Shown: piece by piece, positions 1 to 5,404 of the stretch
Layout of the letters: every line of letters starts with the position of its first letter
How positions within the stretch are numbered: position 1 is the stretch's first letter
Source of the DNA: Roseovarius sp. UBA3070
GTDB lineage: Bacteria > Pseudomonadota > Alphaproteobacteria > Rhodobacterales > Rhodobacteraceae
Assembly: GCA_002366775.1 (NCBI GenBank)
Contig: DFBW01000317.1
Location: 2,874 to 10,020 of the forward strand
Reading direction: 5' to 3'
DNA: 7,147 bases
The notes under the pieces: generated by a model
What the model was told of the DNA's origin: nothing
The model's input: the letters and a program-made list of their open reading frames with translations, nothing else
Database searches by the model: none
Position numbers and translations under genes: made by a program

Positions 1-6
1 CCTCGA

Positions 7-579
7 TCAGAGATCCTGGCCGCGAATTTGCGGGCCCAGACTGTCCAGAGCGGTCAATACGTCCTTGTGATGGGGGTGTATAGCCAAAACCCTTTCATAG
101 GCTTCCTGCGCCATATGTGGCCGCTCCATGACAACCAAAACATAGCCCAGCGCCTCAATCGCGCCAAAATGGCGTGGGGCCAGCGTCAGCGCCCGCTCCA
201 GATCGGCAAAGGCGGGGCCATAAAGCTCGGCTTGAATGTAGGCCAGCGCGCGCCAGTAAAAGCCCTCGGCGAAATCCGGCGCATGATCCGTCAGCGCTGT
301 CAGATGTTGGATGGCGACGCCGGACTGGCCAGCCTCAAACGCATCGCGCCCGCGTTTCAGCAGCAAATCCATCGAAGCCGAGCCAGATTTGGAGAATTCC
401 AGCTCAATTTCGCCCGCAATACGCAGGGCGGCGCGTTCATCGGCCTTTAACAGCTGCGCAAACAACTGATCCAGCCTGGCGCTGTCAGCCGCATTTGCCC
501 CACCGGTGGGTAAGGAAATCATGACTGTCACAAAAAGTGCCGCCACGACATTATTGAGGTTCTGTCTTAATGCTCTCAT
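7..579 (-). CDS. Secreted tetratricopeptide-repeat protein
   Basis: This encodes a 190-residue protein with a Sec-type signal peptide: basic N-region (Arg2, Arg5), hydrophobic core about residues 11-24, and a small-residue site near Ala30 (GGANA). It is therefore probably periplasmic. After a charged helical stretch (about 33-66) come three TPR-like helix pairs, roughly 73-102, 103-136 and 137-170, with the usual Ala/Gly/Tyr and terminal Pro spacing (for example 'ALTLAPR', 'VLAIHPH'). TPRs mediate protein-protein contacts, and no catalytic motif is visible. The start at 579 is chosen because it puts the signal peptide at the N-terminus. A longer reading from a GTG at 633 would add 18 residues ahead of the signal and is unlikely. 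No strong Shine-Dalgarno is seen. The gene is divergent from the SCP2 gene, with 71 bases between starts. The partner and pathway are unknown. Confidence 0.85.
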   Translation of the reverse strand: MRALRQNLNNVVAALFVTVMISLPTGGANAADSARLDQLFAQLLKADERAALRIAGEIELEFSKSGSASMDLLLKRGRDAFEAGQSGVAIQHLTALTDHAPDFAEGFYWRALAYIQAELYGPAFADLERALTLAPRHFGAIEALGYVLVVMERPHMAQEAYERVLAIHPHHKDVLTALDSLGPQIRGQDL

Positions 580-582
580 AAC
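554..582 (+). promoter_or_regulatory. Candidate promoter for the SCP2-hydrolase unit
   Basis: TTGAGG (554-559), a 17-base spacer and CATAAC (577-582) fit a housekeeping-type promoter loosely, with transcription expected near 589. The -10 would overlap the start codon of the divergent TPR gene. A short inverted repeat, GCCGG (605-609) / CCGGC (622-626), would lie in the leader. The match is by eye only and weak at the -10. Confidence 0.3.
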
Positions 583-650
583 ACAGATGAGTTTAGCGTA
601 GATTGCCGGATTGCAAACCCCCCGGCAGATCACTTCTGGAGGAAGAGCAC

Positions 651-938
651 ATGAGCGACGTAATCACAGCAGCCGTAGCGGCCCTGAACGAAAAAACCAG
701 CGGCGGTTTTGACGGCACGGCAAAATTCGTGATCAGCGGCGAAGGCGCCATCATGATCGACGGTGACGGCGCACGCGCAGCCGATGATGATGCCGACGTG
801 ACCCTGACCGCAGATGCCGACACGTTCCAGGCCATTCTGGACGGCGACATGGACCCGACATCAGCCTTCATGACCGGCAAACTGGCCGTGGACGGCGATA
901 TGGGCATGGCGATGAAACTGGGCAGCGTTTTGTCGTGA
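651..938 (+). CDS. SCP2-type sterol/lipid carrier domain protein
   Basis: This is a 95-residue, very acidic protein made of a single SCP2 (sterol carrier protein 2) fold. The pattern 'GTAKFVISGEGAIMIDGDG', followed by an Asp-rich turn, 'VTLTADADTFQAILDGDMDP' and 'FMTGKLAVDGDMGMAMKL', is typical of small bacterial SCP2 proteins. The fold forms a hydrophobic tunnel that binds fatty acyl-CoA or other lipids; the bacterial role is usually unknown. The start at 651 is supported by a GGAGGAAGAG ribosome-binding site a few bases upstream. An in-frame reading from 603 would have no comparable site. There is no signal peptide, so it should be cytoplasmic. Its stop codon overlaps the start of the next gene (TGATG), suggesting co-translation with the hydrolase and a shared role in lipid or ester handling, which is inference. 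Confidence 0.88.
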   Translation: MSDVITAAVAALNEKTSGGFDGTAKFVISGEGAIMIDGDGARAADDDADVTLTADADTFQAILDGDMDPTSAFMTGKLAVDGDMGMAMKLGSVLS

Positions 939-1924
939 TGCCCGCAGCGCCATACCTTGCCGATCTGGCCGACGCGCCAGACGATGGTCAGACCTTCTGG
1001 CTGACCGCTGAGGATGGCGTGCGGTTGCGCATTGGCGTGTTCAATCAACAAGCCGCCAAAGGCACGGTGCTGCTTTTTCCGGGGCGCACCGAATATATTG
1101 AGAAATATGGCCGGACCGCGTCGTCTTTGGCTGAACAGGGCTATGCCACGCTGACGATTGACTGGCGTGGGCAGGGGCTGGCGGATCGGCTGAGCGATGA
1201 TCCGATGTCGGGTCATGTGCATTTGTTCAGTGATTACCAGTTGGATGTGGCCGCCATGGTCGGGGCCGCGACCAAGCTGAACCTGCCCAAGCCATGGCAC
1301 CTGCTGGCACACTCCATGGGCGGCTGCATTGGTCTGCGCTCGCTTTATCTGGGGCTGCCGGTGCATTCGGCTGTGTTCTCGGGGCCGATGTGGGGCATCA
1401 AAATTGCGCCGGCATTGCGCCCAATGGCGTGGTTCCTGTCCTGGGCCAGCCGCCATGTGGGGATGGATCACATCTATGCCCCTGGCACTGCGGCTGAAAC
1501 TTATGTTCTGGAAGAACCCTTTGAAAGCAACAAGCTGACCAATGACCGCGACATGTATCAATACATGGTCGATCAGGCGCGCGCATGGCCCGATATAGGC
1601 CTTGGTGGCCCCTCCCTGCGCTGGCTGTATGAGGCCCTGAAGGAAACCCGGGATCTGTCACGCCTGCCGTCCCCTGAGTATCCTTGCCTGACCTTCACCG
1701 GCACTGAGGAAGACATTGTTCATGTGCCGCGCATCACAGAGCGTATGGACAAATGGCCCGGCGCCGAGATGGAATGGGTTGAAGGCGGCAAGCACGAAAC
1801 CCTGATGGAAAGTGCCGCCACACGGGCGCGCATCTTCACGCGTATCGGGGCCTTTTATGAGCGCCACAGTGATGCAGCACTTAGTCCTGCACCACACGCT
1901 GCGTCTGGCGGCCAAGGCCGCTGA
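938..1924 (+). CDS. Alpha/beta hydrolase, lysophospholipase (PldB-like) family
   Basis: This 328-residue cytoplasmic alpha/beta hydrolase is of the serine aminopeptidase S33 / lysophospholipase type. The oxyanion region is 'LLFPGRTEYIEKYGR' (about 45-59). The nucleophile elbow is AHSMGG (124-129, Ser126), with Ala in place of the more common first Gly. The acid is probably Asp259 in 'TGTEEDIV', and the His is His286 in 'GGKHE'. The triad is therefore complete. A lid-like insertion (about 148-230) is rich in Trp, Met and Pro. The family hydrolyses lysophospholipids, monoglycerides or other esters; the real substrate cannot be read from sequence. ATG 938 overlaps the SCP2 stop, and GTG 935 is an alternative start one codon earlier. 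The last 44 bases overlap the convergent gene at 1881-2708, so the Ala/Gly/Pro-rich C-tail beyond about residue 312 is encoded antisense to that gene's end. Confidence 0.88.
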   Translation: MPAAPYLADLADAPDDGQTFWLTAEDGVRLRIGVFNQQAAKGTVLLFPGRTEYIEKYGRTASSLAEQGYATLTIDWRGQGLADRLSDDPMSGHVHLFSDYQLDVAAMVGAATKLNLPKPWHLLAHSMGGCIGLRSLYLGLPVHSAVFSGPMWGIKIAPALRPMAWFLSWASRHVGMDHIYAPGTAAETYVLEEPFESNKLTNDRDMYQYMVDQARAWPDIGLGGPSLRWLYEALKETRDLSRLPSPEYPCLTFTGTEEDIVHVPRITERMDKWPGAEMEWVEGGKHETLMESAATRARIFTRIGAFYERHSDAALSPAPHAASGGQGR

Positions 1925-2708
1925 TTTCCAACGACATTTCATCGCCTTCACGCAGGAACCTCGGTGGTTTCATCCCCATGCCCACACCGGGCGGGGTGCC
2001 GGTGCAAATCACATCACCTGATTGCAGGCTCATCATCTGGCTGAGATAGGCGATCACATGGGCCACACCAAAGATCATTGACGATGTATTTCCCGTCTGC
2101 ATCCGCGTGCCATTCACATCAAGGCTCAACGCCAGCGCCTGAGGATCAGGCACCTCATCGCGTGTCACCAGCCATGGCCCAATCGGGCCAAATGTGTCGC
2201 AGCTTTTGCCCTTGGTCCATTGGCCGCCACGTTCGGTCTGAAACGCCCGCTCTGAGACATCATTGACGATGGTGTAGCCCGCGACGTGATCCAGCGCAGT
2301 TGCCTCATCCACATATTTGGCCGGTTTGCCAATGACGACGCCCAATTCGACCTCCCAATCGGATTTTTGCGACCCGCGTGGCAGTGATACCGCGTCAAAT
2401 GGTCCGCTGATGGCGGATGTCGCCTTCATGAATACAATCGGCTCGGCGGGCGGCTTGGCCCCCACTTCGGCGGCGTGATCAAAATAGTTCAACCCGATAG
2501 CGATGAATTTTCCTACGCTGGCCACGGGTGTTCCAAGGCGTGGATTGCCCACCACCATGGGCAGGGTTTCGGGATCAACATCTGGCAGATTGGCCAACAC
2601 ATCGCCCGCCAGATCCGCCACCACACCACTAAGATCGCGCAGCTGATCGCTGGCGTCCAGAACACCGGGTTTTTCGGCGCCTGGTTCTCCGTATCTGACA
2701 AATCGCAT
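1881..2708 (-). CDS. Fumarylacetoacetate hydrolase (FAH) family protein, probable 2,4-diketo-3-deoxy-sugar-acid hydrolase
   Basis: This 275-residue protein covers the whole small FAH fold: N-terminal domain 1-65, then the catalytic domain starting at 'KFIAIGLNYFDHA' (67-79). The metal ligands are Glu119 and Glu121 ('DWEVELGVVIG') and Asp150 ('VNDVSER'). The 'KGKSCDTFGPIGPW' block (166-179) and 'GTPPGVGMG' (237-245) are also present, so it should be an active Mg/Mn enzyme cleaving a C-C bond in, or hydrating, a beta-diketo or enol acid. As I recall, this close pattern is shared with proteins annotated as 2,4-diketo-3-deoxy-L-fuconate/rhamnonate hydrolase, many of which are labelled ureidoglycolate lyase by automated transfer. 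The sugar-acid role fits better, but no pathway neighbour is present to decide. The start is supported by an AAAGGA ribosome-binding site. It is convergent with the upstream hydrolase and divergent from pepF. Confidence 0.9.
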   Translation of the reverse strand: MRFVRYGEPGAEKPGVLDASDQLRDLSGVVADLAGDVLANLPDVDPETLPMVVGNPRLGTPVASVGKFIAIGLNYFDHAAEVGAKPPAEPIVFMKATSAISGPFDAVSLPRGSQKSDWEVELGVVIGKPAKYVDEATALDHVAGYTIVNDVSERAFQTERGGQWTKGKSCDTFGPIGPWLVTRDEVPDPQALALSLDVNGTRMQTGNTSSMIFGVAHVIAYLSQMMSLQSGDVICTGTPPGVGMGMKPPRFLREGDEMSLEISGLGRQTQRVVQD

Positions 2709-2724
2709 TCTGGGTCCTTTCCCT

Positions 2725-2844
2725 GTTTAAAGCGTTTCACCCTGCATTTGAATCAGGGATTGTGGTGAAAAGCACTCTAGATTTCTGTGTCGCGGGCGTT
2801 TCGCATTCAATTCATGACCCAAATTGAATGCCAGACGCTTTAAC
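2725..2844. repeat. Nested inverted repeats bounded by TTAAAGCGT ends; possible small intergenic repeat element
   Basis: The outer ends are TTAAAGCGT (2727-2735) and its exact reverse complement ACGCTTTAA (2835-2843), or GTTTAAAGCGT and ACGCTTTAAC if one extra T is allowed. Inside lie two hairpins. The left one is TTTCACC (2735-2741) / GGTGAAA (2764-2770), with CCCTG/CAGGG (2740-2744 / 2754-2758) nested in it. The right one is a perfect 10-bp GCATTCAATT (2803-2812) / AATTGAATGC (2822-2831) with a 9-base loop. The block fills most of the space between two divergent genes and starts 16 bases before the FAH-family start codon, so that gene's promoter must lie in it or beyond it. It could be a non-coding palindromic repeat family or an operator cluster; copy number in the genome is unknown. 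Confidence 0.55.
2803..2831. promoter_or_regulatory. Perfect 10-bp palindrome, possible operator or hairpin
   Basis: GCATTCAATT and AATTGAATGC are exact reverse complements separated by CATGACCCA. Pairing continues outward after one mismatch through GCGT (2796-2799) / ACGC (2835-2838). The A+T-rich arms in an otherwise G+C-rich window, between two divergent genes, would suit a dimeric regulator's site. It may equally be only the right half of the surrounding repeat element. Confidence 0.4.
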
Positions 2845-2870
2845 AAAAGCCTACGCCATCATGTTCAATT

Positions 2871-2907
2871 GGCAAGGCTCATGCCCTTGCCGCGACAATC
2901 CTCGCGG
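2871..2907 (+). promoter_or_regulatory. Two overlapping small hairpins upstream of pepF
   Basis: GGCAAGG (2871-2877) / CCTTGCC (2885-2891) forms a 7-bp hairpin. CCGCG (2890-2894) / CGCGG (2903-2907) forms a second that shares C2890-C2891, so the two partly compete. They may belong to the pepF leader. A weak promoter-like pair, TTGCCG (2887-2892) and TATGTG (2910-2915) with a 17-base spacer, lies in the same place and would instead make this promoter DNA rather than transcribed leader. Confidence 0.25.
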
Positions 2908-2943
2908 CCTATGTGTGTGGATGAAACCAACATGAGGTCTGCC

Positions 2944-4764
2944 ATGCTTCCCCTGCCCTTTCCTGTACGCGACGCCAATGCCACTTCAGGTAGCGAGGAT
3001 TTGGGCAACCTGCCGGAATGGGACCTGAGCGATCTCTATCCAAGCGAAGATGCACCTGAGCTGGCCCGTGACCTGACGTGGCTGGAGGACGCCTGCGCCG
3101 CGTTTGCTGCTGACTATGAAGGCAAGCTGGCGGGTCTGGATGCCGAAGGCCTTTTGGAGTGTATCACACGGGACGAGAAAATCAGCGGGATCGCCGGGCG
3201 CATCATGTCCTTTGCCGGTCTGCGGTATTATCAGCTGACCACCGACGGCGGGCGCACCAAATTCCTGTCGGATTGTCAGGAAAAGATCACCAATTTCACC
3301 ACGCCACTGGTGTTTTTCACACTGGAGCTGAACCGGCTGGAAGAAACGGCTTTGACGGCGATGTACGGCGAAAATGCCGCCCTTGCCCGCTATAAACCTG
3401 TGCTGGAGCGCATCCGCGCGATGAAGCCTCATCAACTGAGCGACGAGCTGGAGAAGTTCCTCCACGATTTAGGCGTTGTTGGCGATGCCTGGGAACGCCT
3501 GTTCGACGAAACCATCGCCGGGCTGGAATTTGTGGTCGATGGCGAGGAAATGGGCATTGAGGCGACGCTGAACCTGCTGACCGAACAGGACCGCGCCAAA
3601 CGCGAAGCGGCCAGCCATGAGTTGGCCCGCGTTTTTGGTGAAAACATCCGTATTTTCAGCCGTGTGCACAACACCGCCGCCAAGGAAAAAGAAGTTATCG
3701 ACCGCTGGCGCGATATGCCCACAGCCCAAACCGGGCGCCACCTGAGCAACCATGTGGAGCCTGAGGTGGTCGAGGCGCTGCGCAACGCGGTTGTGGCGGC
3801 CTATCCCAAGCTGAGCCATCGCTATTATGAGCTAAAGCGCAAATGGCTGGGGTTGGAGCGGATGCAAACCTGGGACCGCAATGCGCCCCTGCCTATTGAA
3901 GACAGCAAAGTGGTGGATTGGGAGCAAGCCGAAGACATCGTGATGGGCGCCTACACCGCGTTTGATGCGCGGATGGGCGATCTGGCCAAGCCGTTTTTTA
4001 CCGACGGCTGGATTGATGCAGGTGTAAAGCCGGGCAAAGCCCCCGGTGCCTTTGCGCATCCAACTGTGACGGATGTGCACCCTTATGTGATGCTGAACTA
4101 TCTGGGCAAACCGCGTGATGTGATGACATTGGCCCACGAGCTGGGCCACGGCGTGCATCAGGTGCTGGCGGCGGATCAGGGCGAGCTTTTGGCCTCAACC
4201 CCTCTGACATTGGCCGAAACCGCATCGGTTTTCGGTGAAATGCTGACGTTCCAAAAGATGCTGGACGGCGCCAAGGATCAACACGAACGCAAGGTGCTTT
4301 TGGCGGGCAAAGTTGAGGATATGATCAACACGGTCGTGCGCCAGATTGCGTTTTATGATTTTGAATGCAAACTGCATGCCGCACGCCGCGAAGGCGAATT
4401 GACCCCCGAAGACATCAACGCCTTGTGGATGTCCGTACAGGCCGAGAGCCTTGGACCTGCGTTTGATTTTGCGGAAGGGTATGAAACCTTCTGGGCCTAT
4501 ATCCCGCATTTCGTGCATTCGCCGTTTTATGTCTATGCCTATGCGTTTGGCGACGGGTTGGTGAACGCGCTATATGCGGTTTATGAGGAAAGCCCCGAGG
4601 GCTTCCAAGACAAGTATTTTGATATGCTTAAGGCCGGTGGATCAAAGCACCACAAGGAATTGCTTGCCCCGTTTGGCCTCGATGCCTCGGATCCCAAATT
4701 CTGGGATAAGGGCCTAAGCATGATTTCTGGGTTCATTGATCAGCTGGAAGCGATGGAGGGGTGA
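2944..4764 (+). CDS. pepF: Oligoendopeptidase F, M3B family zinc metallopeptidase
   Basis: This is a 606-residue cytoplasmic zinc peptidase that cuts short peptides (not whole proteins), serving peptide recycling. The N-terminal helical domain begins at 'LPEWDLSDLYP', the usual PepF opening, and extends to about residue 370. The catalytic site is HELGH (398-402), with His398, His402 and Glu425 ('LAETASVFGE') as the expected zinc ligands and Glu399 as the general base. The late 'HFVHSPFYVYAYAFGDGLV' segment (about 520-538) is the conserved substrate-binding Tyr/His region. Length is normal for the family. The start at 2944 is chosen because GAGG (2934-2937) sits six bases before it and the protein then begins where relatives do. 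Upstream in-frame ATGs (2911, 2932) and a TTG at 2824, which lies inside a repeat, look less good. The gene stands alone, divergent from the FAH-family gene. Confidence 0.95.
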   Translation: MLPLPFPVRDANATSGSEDLGNLPEWDLSDLYPSEDAPELARDLTWLEDACAAFAADYEGKLAGLDAEGLLECITRDEKISGIAGRIMSFAGLRYYQLTTDGGRTKFLSDCQEKITNFTTPLVFFTLELNRLEETALTAMYGENAALARYKPVLERIRAMKPHQLSDELEKFLHDLGVVGDAWERLFDETIAGLEFVVDGEEMGIEATLNLLTEQDRAKREAASHELARVFGENIRIFSRVHNTAAKEKEVIDRWRDMPTAQTGRHLSNHVEPEVVEALRNAVVAAYPKLSHRYYELKRKWLGLERMQTWDRNAPLPIEDSKVVDWEQAEDIVMGAYTAFDARMGDLAKPFFTDGWIDAGVKPGKAPGAFAHPTVTDVHPYVMLNYLGKPRDVMTLAHELGHGVHQVLAADQGELLASTPLTLAETASVFGEMLTFQKMLDGAKDQHERKVLLAGKVEDMINTVVRQIAFYDFECKLHAARREGELTPEDINALWMSVQAESLGPAFDFAEGYETFWAYIPHFVHSPFYVYAYAFGDGLVNALYAVYEESPEGFQDKYFDMLKAGGSKHHKELLAPFGLDASDPKFWDKGLSMISGFIDQLEAMEG

Positions 4765-4793
4765 AATCTTATCCCCATCCCGAGACGAACCAG

Positions 4794-4819
4794 CGGCCGC
4801 TATGCAGACGAAGCGGTCG
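4794..4819 (+). other. GC-rich hairpin just after pepF
   Basis: CGGCCGCT (4794-4801) pairs with AGCGGTCG (4812-4819), 8 bp with one G-T wobble and a 10-base loop, beginning 29 bases after the pepF stop. It may end or stabilise the pepF transcript. No T-run follows, so it is not a textbook terminator. It lies directly before the proposed start of the structured RNA. Confidence 0.4.
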
Positions 4820-4825
4820 TATGCT
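4820..4825 (+). promoter_or_regulatory. Possible -10 element for the structured RNA
   Basis: TATGCT would place transcription start near 4831-4833, exactly where the outer helix of the predicted RNA begins. No good -35 is seen at 17-18 bases upstream (that position falls in the GC-rich hairpin), so the call is weak and depends on the RNA being real. Confidence 0.25.
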
Positions 4826-4830
4826 TAGAC

Positions 4831-5005
4831 CTGGCAACAGAAGGCCAACGTCAGCCCCTGGGGTGGCGATACCGACAGGTGTCACGAAGCGCTTTATGCC
4901 TGCAAAATACGCCCATAAGACCGAAAGACGCGCCTAGCTCAGACATATCGACAGCCCAAGGCAGGGGCTGACGATGGCCGGGCCGCTAAAGCGGCTGTTC
5001 ACCGG
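4831..5005 (+). ncRNA. ssrS: Candidate 6S RNA (RNA polymerase-binding regulatory RNA)
   Basis: The 312 bases after pepF hold no gene but a strong rod-like fold. GGCCA (4843-4847) and CGTCAGCCCCTG (4849-4860) pair perfectly with CAGGGGCTGACG (4962-4973) and TGGCC (4975-4979), leaving only an A-A mismatch. Further out, AACAG (4836-4840) / CTGTT (4995-4999) and CTGG/CCGG could close it, with a GCCGC-TAAA-GCGGC side hairpin (4982-4995). Inside are CGATA (4867-4871) / TATCG (4946-4950), then GCGC and TTATG/CATAA helices toward an end loop. The length (about 175 nt), closing stem, bubble and distal stem are the 6S RNA design. From memory, E. coli 6S has GGCC..GUC.CCCCUG..GCCGAUA on the 5' side and ACAGCC-NNN-GGC on the 3' side; this region has the same order of motifs, including ACAGCC-CAA-GGC. 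6S RNA mimics open promoter DNA and sequesters sigma-70 polymerase in stationary phase. The ends are approximate. A plus-strand reading is preferred, but the fold is nearly symmetric. Confidence 0.55.
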
Positions 5006-5076
5006 CTGGGTGTTCCAATTGTAAGGGCTGCTCAGGGTTCAGAACGGACACTGTGTTGACTAAAGCACATTGAATT

Positions 5077-5346
5077 TCACTTTAGCTGGCTGTCTTTTGA
5101 TCCACGCCGGTTGATCCCGCTACGGGCCTGATGTGCTGTGTCTCGTTCCTGCATGCAGTCAATGCATAATTTCACACCCGGTATGGCGTCGCGCCGGGCC
5201 TGGGGGATTTCTTCTTCGCATTCAGCGCAATGGGTCAGGCTTTCGCCTTGAGGCGCGGGCCGGGCTTTCAACCGCTTCAGCTCGTCCGAAATAGATGCTT
5301 CAATCTGCTCGCTTACAGCGCCGTCGCGCGCCCATCCGCCTGCCAT
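5077..5346 (-). CDS. Small DksA/TraR-type C4 zinc-finger protein
   Basis: This 89-residue protein has a C-terminal zinc finger of DksA/TraR type: Cys40-x2-Cys43 ('CAEC') and Cys61-x2-Cys64 ('CIDC') separated by 17 residues including 'IPQARRDAIPGVKLC'. A short charged helix (about 12-28) precedes it and a basic tail follows. Length is close to TraR-like and YbiI-like proteins and much shorter than DksA itself (about 150), so the long coiled-coil that reaches the polymerase secondary channel is missing or very short. A DksA-like effect on RNA polymerase is possible but not shown. The start at 5346 is chosen for its strong AGGAGG site. An upstream in-frame start (5400) would place that site inside the gene. 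It lies 58 bases downstream of the hydrolase lipoprotein gene in the same direction and may have its own promoter. Confidence 0.85.
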   Translation of the reverse strand: MAGGWARDGAVSEQIEASISDELKRLKARPAPQGESLTHCAECEEEIPQARRDAIPGVKLCIDCMQERDTAHQARSGINRRGSKDSQLK

Positions 5347-5370
5347 GGTACCCTCCTGAAACATGGGGTT

Positions 5371-5400
5371 AATGTAGCCGCAAGATTGATTTCCCGACAA
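5371..5400 (-). promoter_or_regulatory. Candidate promoter for the zinc-finger gene
   Basis: On the minus strand, TTGTCG (5400-5395) is followed after 18 bases by TACATT (5376-5371), or after 17 by CTACAT. This would give a leader of about 20 bases that contains the AGGAGG site. It lies entirely in the 58-base gap, so the zinc-finger gene could be transcribed separately from the lipoprotein gene. Confidence 0.35.
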
Positions 5401-5404
5401 GGGA

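Noticed and set aside
593..1561. Long open frame on the minus strand (about 322 codons) across the SCP2 and hydrolase genes
   Set aside because: It is antisense to two well-supported genes, has a His/Arg/Pro/Gln-rich composition typical of a shadow frame, no recognisable domain and no ribosome-binding site.
2824..2943. N-terminal extension of pepF from a TTG codon at 2824
   Set aside because: The TTG lies inside an inverted repeat, has no ribosome-binding site, and the extra 40 residues do not resemble the start of PepF proteins. GAGG before ATG 2944 is better.
4849..4973. Two-piece (permuted) tmRNA, suggested by GGGGTGGCGATACCGACAGG-like wording at 4859-4878
   Set aside because: There is no tag reading frame starting with an Ala-Asn-Asp type sequence, no T-arm and CCA end, and no acceptor stem partner for the G-run.
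5031..5047. GGTTCAGAAC-like stretch as a tRNA T-arm
   Set aside because: The T-loop consensus is not met and there is no acceptor stem or anticodon arm around it.
4765..5076. RNase P RNA, SRP RNA, tRNA or a known riboswitch in the gap after pepF
   Set aside because: I looked for the conserved P RNA core, the SRP apical motif, tRNA T-loop and D-loop patterns, and B12, TPP and SAM boxes on both strands and saw none.
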